Shown here one piece after another: positions 52,619 to 61,582 of a stretch of DNA of 64,000 nt. The notes under the pieces were generated by a model that had not been told where the DNA came from, did not search any database, and saw nothing but the letters and a program-made list of their open reading frames with translations. The stretch lies in NCBI GenBank assembly GCA_024742695.1, contig JANSXY010000019.1:1-64000 (forward strand). Direction: 5' to 3'. Source of the stretch: Paracoccaceae bacterium (GTDB lineage: Bacteria; Pseudomonadota; Alphaproteobacteria; Rhodobacterales; Rhodobacteraceae). The stretch's first letter is position 1. The number at the start of each line of letters is the position of its first letter. The position numbers and the translations under genes were made by a program.

Positions 52619-54151
52619 TCAAACCGCGTCCGGGCCGATGCCGACCAGCGCGGCCGCCGCCGCCACGGTGCCCTCCACGCGGCCCTCGGTCGGAAGCGGG
52701 TGCCATCCCTGCGGGCCGGGATCGCGCCGCAGCTGCGCGTCCAGCACCTCGGGCGTGGCGTCGGACGGGCCTTTCGCCCGGTCGCGCACCCGCGCGCGCA
52801 GGACATCGGGATCGGCCGTCAGCCAGAGCCCGGCAAAGCCATGCCCGGCCACCGCCGCTTCCAGAGCCTGCCGCCGCGCCACATTGTCGAATACCGCGTG
52901 GACGATCACGCTGGCCCCGGCATCCGCCAGCCGCCGCGCCTGCGCCCCAAGCTCGGCATAGACCCGGTCCGACATCTCCGGCCGATAGGCGGCAGGCGGC
53001 AAGGCGGTGTCGGGCGCGGCACCGCAAAACGCCTTGCGCAGCCGGTCGCTTTCCAGAAGCCGGGCGCCCGGCGGCGCGCCGAGGCCGGGGGCCAGCGCCT
53101 CGGCCAGCGTGGTCTTGCCGCTGCCCGACAGTCCGCCGATCGCCGCCACGCGGGCGGGCACCCTGTGCAACAGGGCCTCGGCCAGGTCGAAATAGCCTTG
53201 CGCGATGCACGCCTGCCGGCCCCGGTCCGCTCCGGCCCCGGTCGCGAAGGTCGCCGTGACATGCGCGCGCACCGCCGCGCGCAGCGCCATGAAATAGGGC
53301 AGCAAGGCAAAGCCCTCGTCCTCCCCGGCCGCGTCGCAATAGCGATTGGCGACAAGATTGCCGAGGCCGGGCAGGCCGCGATGCCACAGGTCCATCAGGA
53401 GGAAGGCGAGGTCGTAGAGCACATCGACCGTGGCCAGCTGGTCACTGAACTCTATGCAGTCGAACAGCGTCGGTCGGCCCTCGAACAGGCAGATGTTGCG
53501 CAGGTGCAGGTCGCCGTGGCAGCGCCGCACCCGGCCCGCCGCCTCGCGCGCATCCAGCATCGGCGCGTGACGGTCCAGACCGCGCCGGAACGCGGCATCC
53601 AGCCGCTCGACCGCCGCCGCGCCGAAGACGTCGCTGGTGGCGAAGCCCGCGCGGTTGATGTCAAGCACGGCGGCGATGTTGTCACGGCCCGACCCGGCAT
53701 GCACCGCCGGGGCGGCGGCATGGTGGCGCGCGATCACCCCGGCCAGATCGTTCATCAGCGCCGGCGTCAGCGCGCCCTGCCCGGCCATCCGGTCGAACAG
53801 CGCGCCCTGCTCGAAGCGCCGCATCTCGACCACGGCATCGGCCAGTGCGCCCGCGCCGTCGAAGGCCAGCCGGCCCGCCGCGTCCCGCGTGATCCGGCGC
53901 ACCCCCAGATAGAGGTCCGGCGCGGTGACCCGGTTCAGGTCGTATTCCTTGCGGCAGTTGGCCAGCCGCTTTTCCGGCGTCGAGGCATCGGTGTAGGGCA
54001 GCCGGACGGCGCGCTTGAGCTTCAGCGCCCGATCGCCGGCGAGAAAGACGAGGGAGATATGCGTCTCCATCACGTCCACCGGCGCGGTCACGCCGTGCGT
54101 GGCGGGGTTCGACAGGAAGTCGATGACAGCCTGCTGTTCCCGGTCAGTCAT
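52619..54151 (-). CDS. Kinase-like/P-loop ATPase fusion protein
   Basis: This 510-residue protein has an N-terminal aminoglycoside-phosphotransferase-like domain (residues ~1-330), with H-G-D-L-H-L-R-N near 227-234 as the catalytic loop and D-C-I-E-F as the metal site. The C-terminal part (from ~345) has a P-loop G-L-S-G-S-G-K-T-T. This arrangement is widespread as bifunctional APH/AAA proteins of unknown substrate. ATG 54151 is chosen because the ~71 residues upstream are low-quality. The 212 bp between it and the small gene at 52406 contain nothing that I can support. Confidence 0.85.
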   Translation of the reverse strand: MTDREQQAVIDFLSNPATHGVTAPVDVMETHISLVFLAGDRALKLKRAVRLPYTDASTPEKRLANCRKEYDLNRVTAPDLYLGVRRITRDAAGRLAFDGAGALADAVVEMRRFEQGALFDRMAGQGALTPALMNDLAGVIARHHAAAPAVHAGSGRDNIAAVLDINRAGFATSDVFGAAAVERLDAAFRRGLDRHAPMLDAREAAGRVRRCHGDLHLRNICLFEGRPTLFDCIEFSDQLATVDVLYDLAFLLMDLWHRGLPGLGNLVANRYCDAAGEDEGFALLPYFMALRAAVRAHVTATFATGAGADRGRQACIAQGYFDLAEALLHRVPARVAAIGGLSGSGKTTLAEALAPGLGAPPGARLLESDRLRKAFCGAAPDTALPPAAYRPEMSDRVYAELGAQARRLADAGASVIVHAVFDNVARRQALEAAVAGHGFAGLWLTADPDVLRARVRDRAKGPSDATPEVLDAQLRRDPGPQGWHPLPTEGRVEGTVAAAAALVGIGPDAV

Positions 54152-54208
54152 GCTCCGGGCCTCCCGGACAGGGCCAATGCTGGCTCCGCAGCGCCCGGCT
54201 GCCGTCGC

Positions 54209-54238
54209 GGGGCCGGGGCAGGGCGGGGCCGGGGCAGG
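54209..54238. repeat. 14-bp tandem direct repeat GGGGCCGGGGCAGG
   Basis: Two exact copies (54209-54222 and 54225-54238) are separated by GC, in the divergent region between the APH-like gene (start 54151) and the metF-like gene (start ~54426). It may be a slippage product or a binding site. Confidence 0.6.
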
Positions 54239-54425
54239 ATGCGCCACCCCTGTCCGAATGGGTGGCACGGCCCGGGTCGCGTGGCAAGCCGGCAAGGCCC
54301 GGCCCCCGCGTGACCCGGCGTCGCGGGGACGCACGGTCTTGCCCGGTGCCCGCGCGATGGTCATGTTCGGCGCGATGACCCGCCGTGCCCAAGCATCGAA
54401 CCACCCCGGCCGCAGCGCGGCGCGG

Positions 54426-55301
54426 ATGGGCCAGCCGCAGGACGCGCTGCTGCAAAGGCTTCAGGCCGAGGGCCACCGCATACCGCTCAGCTTCGAGCTG
54501 TTCCCGCCGCATGGCGCCGACCGCCGCCGCGATCTCGACGCGACGGTGGCGGCGCTCGCGCCTGTCGCCACGGCCGGGTTCTCGGTCACGATGGGCGCGG
54601 GCGGCACCACGCGTCAGGGCACGCACGAGACCTGCACCGCGGTCGCGGCGCAGAGCGGTCGGCCGGTGATGGCGCATCTGACCGCGCTGGGCCTGACGCG
54701 GGCCGAGGCGCTGGCCGCCGCCGAAGGGCTGTGGGAAGCGGGGATCACCCGCATCCTCGCGCTTCAGGGCGACCGGCCAAGGCAGGGGCCGGTCCCGCCC
54801 GGCTTCGCCCATGCGTCAGACCTCGTCGCGGCACTGGCGGCGCGGCATCCGTTCGACCTGTCGGTGGCCGCCTATCCCGAAACCCATCCCGCGGCCAGGA
54901 CGCCCGAGGCCGATATCGACTACCTCAGGCAGAAGCTGGAGGCCGGGGCGCGGCGCGCCTATTGCCAGTTCGTGCTGGACCCGGCCGCCTATGGCCGGTT
55001 CCTCGACGCCTGCGGCCGGCACGGGATCGACGTGCCGATCATCCCCGGCCTGATGCCGCTGGAGGGCTGGGCCCGGCTGCGCGGCTTCGCCCGCGCGAAT
55101 GGCGCGTGCGTTCCCGCCTGGCTCGACCGGCTGTTCGCCCCGGCCGAGAAGCGGCCCGAGCTGATGCCCTATCTCGCCGCTGCAGCGACGGTGGAACAGG
55201 CGCGCCGACTGGTCGCCTACGGCGCGCCGGCGTTGCATGTCTACACGATGAACCGCTGGCCGCAGGCTCTGGCGCTGGCGCATCTGATGGGGCAGGGCTG
55301 A
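54426..55301 (+). CDS. metF: Methylenetetrahydrofolate reductase (MetF-like)
   Basis: This 291-residue protein from ATG 54426 (an alternative start at 54375 gives 17 extra residues; neither has a good RBS) is of the MTHFR TIM-barrel family. L-S-F-E-L-F-P-P-H at the start holds the catalytic Glu, and A-L-Q-G-D is the FAD/folate loop with the conserved Asp. V-A-A-Y-P-E-T-H-P and Q-F-V-L-D are the next motifs. It reduces 5,10-methylene-THF to 5-methyl-THF, or acts in the reverse direction as in C1 catabolism. It is upstream of betC, in keeping with betaine/one-carbon genes in the following 9 kb. Confidence 0.85.
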   Translation: MGQPQDALLQRLQAEGHRIPLSFELFPPHGADRRRDLDATVAALAPVATAGFSVTMGAGGTTRQGTHETCTAVAAQSGRPVMAHLTALGLTRAEALAAAEGLWEAGITRILALQGDRPRQGPVPPGFAHASDLVAALAARHPFDLSVAAYPETHPAARTPEADIDYLRQKLEAGARRAYCQFVLDPAAYGRFLDACGRHGIDVPIIPGLMPLEGWARLRGFARANGACVPAWLDRLFAPAEKRPELMPYLAAAATVEQARRLVAYGAPALHVYTMNRWPQALALAHLMGQG

Positions 55302-55303
55302 GG

Positions 55304-55329
55304 GCGGCATCCGGCCCGCCGAATGCCGC
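55304..55329 (+). terminator. Hairpin after metF-like gene
   Basis: GCGGCAT and its complement form seven-base arms (55304-55310 and 55323-55329), followed by TTTC, three bases after the metF-like stop. Weak intrinsic terminator candidate. Confidence 0.45.
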
Positions 55330-55396
55330 TTTCGAACAAGCGCACCGGGCCCGTGCGCGCCAGACAGGGGCACACAGCGCAACAGGGAAGCCCCGA

Positions 55397-56905
55397 ATGC
55401 CCGGCCCGAACATCCTGATCCTGATGGTCGACCAGTTGAACGGCACGCTCTGGCCCGACGGGCCGGCGGACTGGCTGCACGCACCGAACCTGCGCCGGCT
55501 GGCGGACCGTTCGGTGCGCTTCGCCAATGCCTATACCGGCAGCCCGCTCTGCGCACCGGGGCGGGCGAGCTTCATGTCCGGGCAGTTGCCGCGCCGCACG
55601 CGGGTCTACGACAATGCCGCCGAATTCGCCTCCGACATCCCGACCTACGCCCATCACCTGCGCCGCGCGGGCTATGCCACCTGCCTCAGCGGCAAGATGC
55701 ACTTCGTCGGCCCCGACCAGTTGCACGGGTTCGAGGAGCGGCTGACGACCGACATCTACCCGGCCGATTTCGGCTGGACACCGGATTACCGCAAGCCCGG
55801 CGAGCGGATCGACTGGTGGTATCACAACCTCGGCTCGGTCACCGGCGCCGGCGTGGCGGAGATCAGCAACCAGCTCGAATACGACGACGAGGTGGCGCAT
55901 CACGCGGTCGCCAAGGTCTACGATCTCGCGCGCGGGGCGGATGACCGGCCCTGGTGCCTGACCGTCAGCTTCACCCATCCGCACGATCCCTATGTCGCGC
56001 GGCGCAGGTACTGGGATCTCTACGCGGATTGCGCCCATCTCGACCCGCCGGGCGCGGCGATCCCGTTCGAGGCGCAGGACGCGCATTCCGCCCGGCTGAT
56101 GGAGGCCTGCGATTTCCGCGCCTTCGACATCACGCCCGACCACGTGCGCCGGGCGCGGCAGGGGTACTTCGCGAACATCAGCTACCTCGACGACAGGATC
56201 GGCGAGATCCTCGCGGCGCTGGAGGCGACGCGGCAGGAGGCGGTGGTGGTGTTCCTGTCGGACCACGGCGACATGCTGGGCGAGCGCGGGCTGTGGTTCA
56301 AGATGAGCTTCTTCGAGGGTTCGGCGCGGGTGCCGCTGATGATCGCCGCGCCGGGGCTGGCGCCGGGACGGGTGGACACGCCCGTGTCCACCATCGACGT
56401 GTTGCCGACGCTGGCCGAGATCGCCGGCGTCAGCCTCGACGAGGTCATGCCCTGGACCGATGGCGAAAGCCTGGTGGCAGTCGCGCAGGGCGCAGAGCGC
56501 ACCGCACCGGTGGCGATCGAGTACGCCGCCGAGGGATCGATCGCGCCGCTGGTCTGCCTGCGCGACGGGCGCTGGAAATACATCCGCTGCGCCGCCGATC
56601 CAGACATGCTGTTCGATCTCGGGGCCGATCCCGGCGAACGGGTGAACCTTGCCGGCGATCCCGCCCATGCCGGTACGCTGTCCGCGCTGCGCGCGAAGTC
56701 GCAGGCGCGCTGGGACCTGGCCGCCTACGATGCCGAGGTGCGCGAAAGCCAGGCGCGGCGCCGGGTGGTCTACGAGGCGCTTCGCAACGGCGCCTACTAC
56801 CCCTGGGATTTCCAGCCGCTGCAGAAGGCGTCAGAGCGCTACATGCGCAACCACATGGACCTGAACGTGCTGGAGGAATTCAAGCGGTTCCCGCGCGGGG
56901 AGTGA
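55397..56905 (+). CDS. betC: Choline-sulfatase
   Basis: This 502-residue sulfatase hydrolyses choline-O-sulfate to choline and sulfate. ATG 55397 follows AGGGAAG. Cys52 in P-L-C-A-P-G-R-A-S is the formylglycine site (C-x-P-x-R). I-L-M-V-D-Q-L at 8-14 and L-S-D-H-G-D-M-L-G-E around 285 carry metal ligands. The C-terminal ~60 residues, with R-R-V-V-Y-E-A-L and N-G-x-Y-Y-P-W-D-F-Q-P, are characteristic of choline-sulfatases. No signal peptide, consistent with cytoplasmic BetC. A betaine aldehyde route (betA/betB) is not in this window, but betaine-related enzymes are 2-7 kb downstream. Confidence 0.92.
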   Translation: MPGPNILILMVDQLNGTLWPDGPADWLHAPNLRRLADRSVRFANAYTGSPLCAPGRASFMSGQLPRRTRVYDNAAEFASDIPTYAHHLRRAGYATCLSGKMHFVGPDQLHGFEERLTTDIYPADFGWTPDYRKPGERIDWWYHNLGSVTGAGVAEISNQLEYDDEVAHHAVAKVYDLARGADDRPWCLTVSFTHPHDPYVARRRYWDLYADCAHLDPPGAAIPFEAQDAHSARLMEACDFRAFDITPDHVRRARQGYFANISYLDDRIGEILAALEATRQEAVVVFLSDHGDMLGERGLWFKMSFFEGSARVPLMIAAPGLAPGRVDTPVSTIDVLPTLAEIAGVSLDEVMPWTDGESLVAVAQGAERTAPVAIEYAAEGSIAPLVCLRDGRWKYIRCAADPDMLFDLGADPGERVNLAGDPAHAGTLSALRAKSQARWDLAAYDAEVRESQARRRVVYEALRNGAYYPWDFQPLQKASERYMRNHMDLNVLEEFKRFPRGE

Positions 56906-57044
56906 GCGGGGCGCGCCGGCGGAACGGTGCCGATCAAGGCGAGAAGGGCCGCGGATGGCCGCGGGCAGCCGCGCCGACCTGAAAGGTCGTCGCTTTATCC
57001 CGGCAAGGCCCCGAGACCTTCATCCGCACGCAAACGTCACCCAA

Positions 57045-57071
57045 GCGGCTGGCCGGGGGGCGGCCAGCCGC
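57045..57071. terminator. 10-bp stem hairpin between convergent betC and pseudouridine synthase
   Basis: GCGGCTGGCC and its exact complement surround a seven-base G-rich loop, 139 bp after the betC stop. It can act in both directions but lacks a U-run. The remaining ~240 bp of this gap hold no gene that I can support. Confidence 0.6.
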
Positions 57072-57146
57072 TGCCCGGGGGGCCGTTTGCACGGCTGTTC
57101 CCCCGGGCGGGCACCGACGCGTCCCGGCAGGAAACCAGACCCTGCC

Positions 57147-57800
57147 CTAGAACGGGCATTTCGCCGAGTAGGTCTCCGCCCGGCCGCCATCCGGGTGCCG
57201 GAACCGCAGGCTTTCGGCATGCAGCATCAACCGGGGAAACCCCCGCGCCGGTCCCTCGGCATAAAGCGGGTCGCCAAGGATCGGGTGGCCGATCTCGGCC
57301 ATGTGGACCCGAAGCTGGTGGCTGCGCCCGGTCAGCGGCATCAGCCGCACCCGCGTCGTGCCGTCCGGGTCGTGCCTGATCACGCGCCAGTCGGTCTGCG
57401 CCGACCGGCCGGCGTCATGATCGACCATCTGCTTCGGCCGGTTCGGCCAGTCGACGATCAGCGGCAGGTCGACCCGGCCCTCCTTCGGCTCCAGATGCCC
57501 CCAGAGGCGGGCGACATAGGCCTTCTTCACCTGCCGCTTCTCGAATTGCAGGCCGAGGTGGCGCTGGGCATGCGGGGTCAGCGCGAAGACCATCACGCCC
57601 GAGGTGTCAAGGTCCAGACGGTGCACCAGCAACACCTGCGGAAACGCCGCGCGCAGCCGTTCGATCAGGCAATCGGCCCGGTCCGCGCCCTTGCCGGGGA
57701 CGGACAGCAGGCCGGCTGGCTTGTCGACCACGAGAACCTCGTGATCGTCGTGCAGCACCGTGATCGGCACATCGGGCGGGGTATAGCGGAACTCGACCAT
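57147..57800 (-). CDS. RluA-family rRNA/tRNA pseudouridine synthase
   Basis: This 217-residue protein of the RluA family isomerises uridine to pseudouridine. ATG 57800 is chosen; an 86-codon extension to 58058 runs through the repeat element and is not coding. The catalytic Asp is in H-R-L-D-L-D-T-S-G-V, followed by K-K-A-Y-V-A-R and G-R-S-H-Q-L-R-V-H. Compact size and lack of an S4 domain point to the RluA/RluC-like subgroup that modifies 23S rRNA position 746 or tRNA, but the target is not certain. Confidence 0.88.
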   Translation of the reverse strand: MVEFRYTPPDVPITVLHDDHEVLVVDKPAGLLSVPGKGADRADCLIERLRAAFPQVLLVHRLDLDTSGVMVFALTPHAQRHLGLQFEKRQVKKAYVARLWGHLEPKEGRVDLPLIVDWPNRPKQMVDHDAGRSAQTDWRVIRHDPDGTTRVRLMPLTGRSHQLRVHMAEIGHPILGDPLYAEGPARGFPRLMLHAESLRFRHPDGGRAETYSAKCPF

Positions 57801-57910
57801 CGCCGCCTGATAGCAGGGGCGGGCGGGAAGGTCATGGGGGTCGGCGTCATGGGCGGCAGCGGCGGGATTGTCACGCCCGATCGGCCGAGGATTGCCGCCG
57901 CGACATCGCC

Positions 57911-58013
57911 GGTGGGTGCGCCCTTCGCCCGTGCGCCAGCACGGGCAGCGCCCGCCCGCCCCCCAGGCGAGCGCTTGCGCGCCCCCCTCGGGCGGTCGCC
58001 GCCCGTGCTTCCA
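57911..58013 (+). repeat. Structured repeat element, copy 1
   Basis: This ~103-bp element is similar over its length to the reverse complement of 61440-61550. It can fold into a three-way junction: outer stem 57914-57921 with 57977-57984 (one G-U), hairpin A 57927-57934 with 57939-57946 (loop GCCA), and hairpin B 57953-57960 with 57966-57973 (one mismatch). It lies between the RluA start and the end of the dehydrogenase gene. Confidence 0.75.
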
Positions 58014-58054
58014 AACCGTTGCGGGGGAACGCGCGAATCGAAGCGCTGCGCCTG

Positions 58055-60499
58055 TCATCCCTTCACCCGCGCCCCCTGCGGATCATACATCGGCCGGGCC
58101 GAGGCCACGGCCTGCACCCGGCGCCCGGCCACGTCGACCTCCCAGCGCGCGGCCAGCAGATCGTCCACGCTCTCGCCCTTGCACGGCACGTAGCCCATGC
58201 CGATCGCGCCGCCCAGGTGGTGGCCATAGGCGCCGGAACTCAGGTAGCCCACGATCTCGCCGTCCCGCATCACCGGTTCGTTGTGATAGACCATCACCTC
58301 CGGTTCGGTCAGGCGGAATTGCAGCATCCGCTTTTCCAGCCCCGCCTCCTTCTTCCGAAGCACCGCGTCGCGGCCGATGAAATCGGCCTTGGCGGTCTTC
58401 ACGGCAAAGCCCAGCCCGGCCTCCAGCACGTGATCCTCGGCGGTGATGTCATGGCCGAAGTGGCGGAACGCCTTCTCGATCCGGCAGCAATCCATCGCGT
58501 GCATCCCGGCCAGCTTCAGCCCGTGGCCCTGCCCGGCCTGCCAGAGCGTTTCGAAGACATGGCCGGCCATGTCGGCGGAAACGTAGATCTCCCAGCCCAG
58601 TTCGCCGACGTAGGACACCCGGTGCGCCCGCGCCAGCCCCAGCCCGATCTCGATCTCGCGCGCGGTGCCGAAGGGGAAGGCGGCGTTCGAGAAATCGTCG
58701 GGGCTGACCTCGGAGATCAGCGCCCGCGCGCCCGGCCCCATCACCGCAAGCACGCCCTCCCCCGCCGTCACGTCGGTGACCACCGCGTTGGCCGCGCCCA
58801 GGTGGCGGCGGATCCAGGCCTCGTCGGCCCGCCGGGTGGCCGCCGGGGTGACCACGAGGAAGGCGGTTTCGGACAGCCGCGTCACCGTCACGTCGGCCTC
58901 GATCCCGCCGGCGACGTTCAGGAACTGGGTGTAGACGATCCGCCCCGGCGCCACGTCCACGTCGTTGCCGCAGATCCGGTTGAGCGCCGCGCAGGCATCC
59001 GGCCCCTCGACACGCAGCTTGCCGAAGCTCGACATGTCGTACATCGCGGCGCCGGTGCGGATCGCCGCGCATTCGGCGCGGGTATTGGCGAACCAGTTCT
59101 GCGGCCCCCAGGAATAGCGGTACGCGCGCGCCTGGCCCGGCTCGGCGTACCAGTTCGCCCGCTCCCAGCCGGCGATTTCGCCGAACACCGCGCCGCGCTC
59201 GGCCAGGTGGCCGTGGAACGGCGTGCGCCGCACCCCGCGCGCGGTTTCCTTCTGCCGGTAGGGGTAGTGATCGGCGTAAAGCAGGCCCAGCGATTCCGTC
59301 GCCCGTTCGGCCAGGTAGCGGCGGTTGCGTTGGAACGGTTCGGCCCGCGCGATGTCGATGCCGCCGACGTCGAAGGGTTTCTCGCCCGTCTCCATCCAGT
59401 CCGCCAAAGCCATGCCCGCGCCGCCGGCCGACTGGATGCCGATGGAATTGAACCCCGCCGCGACCCAGAAGCCCGGCAGTTCCGGCGCCGGGCCAAGGTG
59501 GTAGGAATTGTCCGGCGTGAAGCTTTCCGGCCCGTTGAAGAAGGTGTGGATGCCGGCGGTTTCCAGCAGCGGGATGCGGTTGATCGCGGATTCGAGGATC
59601 GGCTCGAAATGGTCGACATCCTCGGGCAGCTGGTCGAAGCAGAACTCCTCGGGGATGCCCTGCAACCCCCAGGGCTTCGCCTTCGGCTCGAAGGCGCCGA
59701 CGAGGTACTTGCCCGCGTCCTCCTTGTAATAGGTGCATTCGTCCGGCACCCGCAGCACCGGCTGGGGGCCAAGACCGGGGATCGCCTCGGTCACGATGTA
59801 GAAGTGCTCGCAGGCCTGAAGCGGCACGGTCACGCCGGCCATGCGGCCCACCTCGGCCCCCCACATCCCGGCGCAGTTGACCACGTGTTCGGCCCGGATA
59901 GAGCCGGTTTCGCCCGCCGCGCCGGCCCAGGTGACGCCGGTGCAGCGCCCGTTCGCACGGGTGATCCCGGTCACCTTCACGCCCTCGGCGATCACCGCGC
60001 CGCGCATCCGCGCGCCCTTGGCCATCGCCAGCGCGATGTTCGCGGGATCGCCCTGCCCGTCGGTCGGGAGCCAGACGCCGCCGGTCACGCCATCGATGTT
60101 GAGATTGGGGTAGCGATCCCTGACCTCGGCGGGCGACAGTTCTTCCACGGGTACGCCGAAGGCCCGCGCCATCGCGGCGGAGCGGAACAGCTCCTCCTTT
60201 CGATCCGCCGTCAGGGCGGCCGAGATCGAACCGACCTGCCGGAACCCGGTGGCCACGCCGGTTTCCGCCTCCAGCCCCGCGTAGAGTTCCGCCGAGTAGC
60301 GGGCGAGCCGGGTCAGGTTCGCCGTGGCGCGCAGCTGCCCGATCAACCCGGCGGCGTGCCAGGTCGTGCCCGAGGTCAGCTGCTTGCGTTCCAGCAGCAC
60401 GACATCGGTCCAGCCGATCCTGGCCAGGTGATAGGCGACGGACGCACCGACGACGCCGCCGCCGATGATCACGACACGGGCCTGTGTGGGAAGGGTCAT
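58055..60499 (-). CDS. FAD-dependent dimethylglycine/sarcosine dehydrogenase-like protein (FAD + GcvT)
   Basis: This 814-residue two-domain enzyme has an N-terminal FAD oxidoreductase (DAO fold; V-V-I-I-G-G-G-V-V-G-A-S at 9-20) and a C-terminal folate-binding GcvT domain (about 430-800) with R-V-S-Y-V-G-E-L-G-W-E-I-Y and M-D-C-C-R-I-E-K. Such proteins oxidatively demethylate dimethylglycine or sarcosine, passing formaldehyde to tetrahydrofolate. ATG 60499 is clear. It is nine bases after the methyltransferase gene, so the two are co-expressed. Dimethylglycine is the product of betaine demethylation, which matches its neighbour. Confidence 0.88.
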   Translation of the reverse strand: MTLPTQARVVIIGGGVVGASVAYHLARIGWTDVVLLERKQLTSGTTWHAAGLIGQLRATANLTRLARYSAELYAGLEAETGVATGFRQVGSISAALTADRKEELFRSAAMARAFGVPVEELSPAEVRDRYPNLNIDGVTGGVWLPTDGQGDPANIALAMAKGARMRGAVIAEGVKVTGITRANGRCTGVTWAGAAGETGSIRAEHVVNCAGMWGAEVGRMAGVTVPLQACEHFYIVTEAIPGLGPQPVLRVPDECTYYKEDAGKYLVGAFEPKAKPWGLQGIPEEFCFDQLPEDVDHFEPILESAINRIPLLETAGIHTFFNGPESFTPDNSYHLGPAPELPGFWVAAGFNSIGIQSAGGAGMALADWMETGEKPFDVGGIDIARAEPFQRNRRYLAERATESLGLLYADHYPYRQKETARGVRRTPFHGHLAERGAVFGEIAGWERANWYAEPGQARAYRYSWGPQNWFANTRAECAAIRTGAAMYDMSSFGKLRVEGPDACAALNRICGNDVDVAPGRIVYTQFLNVAGGIEADVTVTRLSETAFLVVTPAATRRADEAWIRRHLGAANAVVTDVTAGEGVLAVMGPGARALISEVSPDDFSNAAFPFGTAREIEIGLGLARAHRVSYVGELGWEIYVSADMAGHVFETLWQAGQGHGLKLAGMHAMDCCRIEKAFRHFGHDITAEDHVLEAGLGFAVKTAKADFIGRDAVLRKKEAGLEKRMLQFRLTEPEVMVYHNEPVMRDGEIVGYLSSGAYGHHLGGAIGMGYVPCKGESVDDLLAARWEVDVAGRRVQAVASARPMYDPQGARVKG

Positions 60500-60507
60500 G
60501 GTCTACC

Positions 60508-61398
60508 TCAGACGATGCTATGGCCGGCGGCGCGCAGCCGCCGGGCGATTTCGGCGATATGCGCCGGGGTGGTTTCGCAGCAGCCGCCGACGATCGTCGC
60601 GCCCGTCGCGACCCAGCGCATCGCGAAATCGGCGTAGCGCGCGGGGGTCATCTCGGGCCGGGCCTCGAGCGCGTCGACGGTCGGGCTGTCCTTGAGAAAT
60701 TCCTTGGTGATCTGCCGGAACCCGTTGGCATAGGCGCCGAAGGGCAGGCCGAAGCCGCGCATCGCTTCCAGCGCCGCCGCCATCGCCTCGGGGGCCGAGC
60801 AGTTGGCCAGCACCGCGGCCGCGCCGCCCAGCACCGGGCCCAGCTCTGCCACCGGCTCGCCGGAGCGCAGCCTCGATCCGTCCTCGTCATCGACCGTCAC
60901 CGCCAGCCAGACCGGCCGGCCGCCGGCTTGCGCGCCCTCCAGCACCGCGCGGGCATGGCGGACGGAGGCCACGGTCTCGCACAGGATCAGGTCCACCCGC
61001 GGGCCAAGGAGCCGCGCGATCTCGGCGTATTTCGGCACCGCCTCGTCGTGCGGCGGGTGGGTTTCGGGGCGGTAGGTCGCCACCAGCGGCCCGATCGACC
61101 CGGCGACCCGGCCCGAACCATGCGCGTCGCGCGCCGCCAGCGCCTCGGCCAGGGCCTGGGCATGCAGCGCCTCGAACCGGTCCTCGATCCCGGCCTTCGC
61201 CAGCCGGTCGCGGAGAATGGCATAGGTATTGGCGGTGGCGACACTCGCGCCGGCGGCGAAGTAGTCGGCGTGGACCGACTGCACCATGCCGGGATGGTCG
61301 ATCATCACCTGCGTGCCCCACAGCGGGGTCGGCGGTGTGCCCGAGCGGGCGACGAGTTCCTGCCCCATGCCGCCGTCGAGAAGGGTTATGTCGGTCAT
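60508..61398 (-). CDS. Homocysteine/betaine methyltransferase (S-methyltransferase family)
   Basis: This 296-residue (BHMT/MmuM-type) protein starts at ATG 61398, seven bases after GGAG; the ATG at 61410 is an alternative. The zinc-binding Cys residues are N-C-S near 200 and G-G-C-C-E-T-T-P near 275. L-L-D-G-G-M-G-Q-E-L is the N-terminal motif and F-A-A-G-A-S-V-A-T-A-N-T-Y the substrate loop. Betaine or S-methylmethionine could be the methyl donor; the dehydrogenase neighbour favours betaine, with dimethylglycine produced. Confidence 0.88.
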   Translation of the reverse strand: MTDITLLDGGMGQELVARSGTPPTPLWGTQVMIDHPGMVQSVHADYFAAGASVATANTYAILRDRLAKAGIEDRFEALHAQALAEALAARDAHGSGRVAGSIGPLVATYRPETHPPHDEAVPKYAEIARLLGPRVDLILCETVASVRHARAVLEGAQAGGRPVWLAVTVDDEDGSRLRSGEPVAELGPVLGGAAAVLANCSAPEAMAAALEAMRGFGLPFGAYANGFRQITKEFLKDSPTVDALEARPEMTPARYADFAMRWVATGATIVGGCCETTPAHIAEIARRLRAAGHSIV

Positions 61399-61439
61399 TT
61401 CCAACTCCATCGAGCGGCGGCCCGTTTCTCGGCCGTCCG

Positions 61440-61550
61440 TGGAACGCGGGCGGCGCCCGGCACGGCGGGGTGGGTGCGCAAGCGCCCGCCCCGTGGGGGG
61501 CGGGTCGGACGCTGCCCGCGCTGGCGCGCGGGCGAAGAGGCGCACCCACC
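61440..61550 (-). repeat. Structured repeat element, copy 2 (inverted)
   Basis: This is the inverted counterpart of 57911-58013. Outer stem: GTGGGTGCGC (61470-61479) with its exact complement (61540-61549). Hairpin A: 61514-61521 with 61526-61533 (four-base loop). Hairpin B: 61485-61492 with 61497-61504. Relative to copy 1, hairpin A shows a T-to-C/A-to-G exchange that keeps pairing, so the structure rather than the sequence seems conserved. It lies between the methyltransferase start and the end of the next dehydrogenase gene. Confidence 0.75.
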
Positions 61551-61582
61551 TGCAGCCCGGGTCACAAGGCCCGGCCGGTTCG

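Noticed and set aside
52609-52622. TTGAC-CCGG-CTCAA as an FNR box
   Set aside because: Two mismatches and partial overlap with a coding end; too weak compared with the three accepted sites.
57801-58058. N-terminal extension of the pseudouridine synthase through the repeat element
   Set aside because: No homology to RluA proteins is expected there, and the structured repeat explains the open frame.
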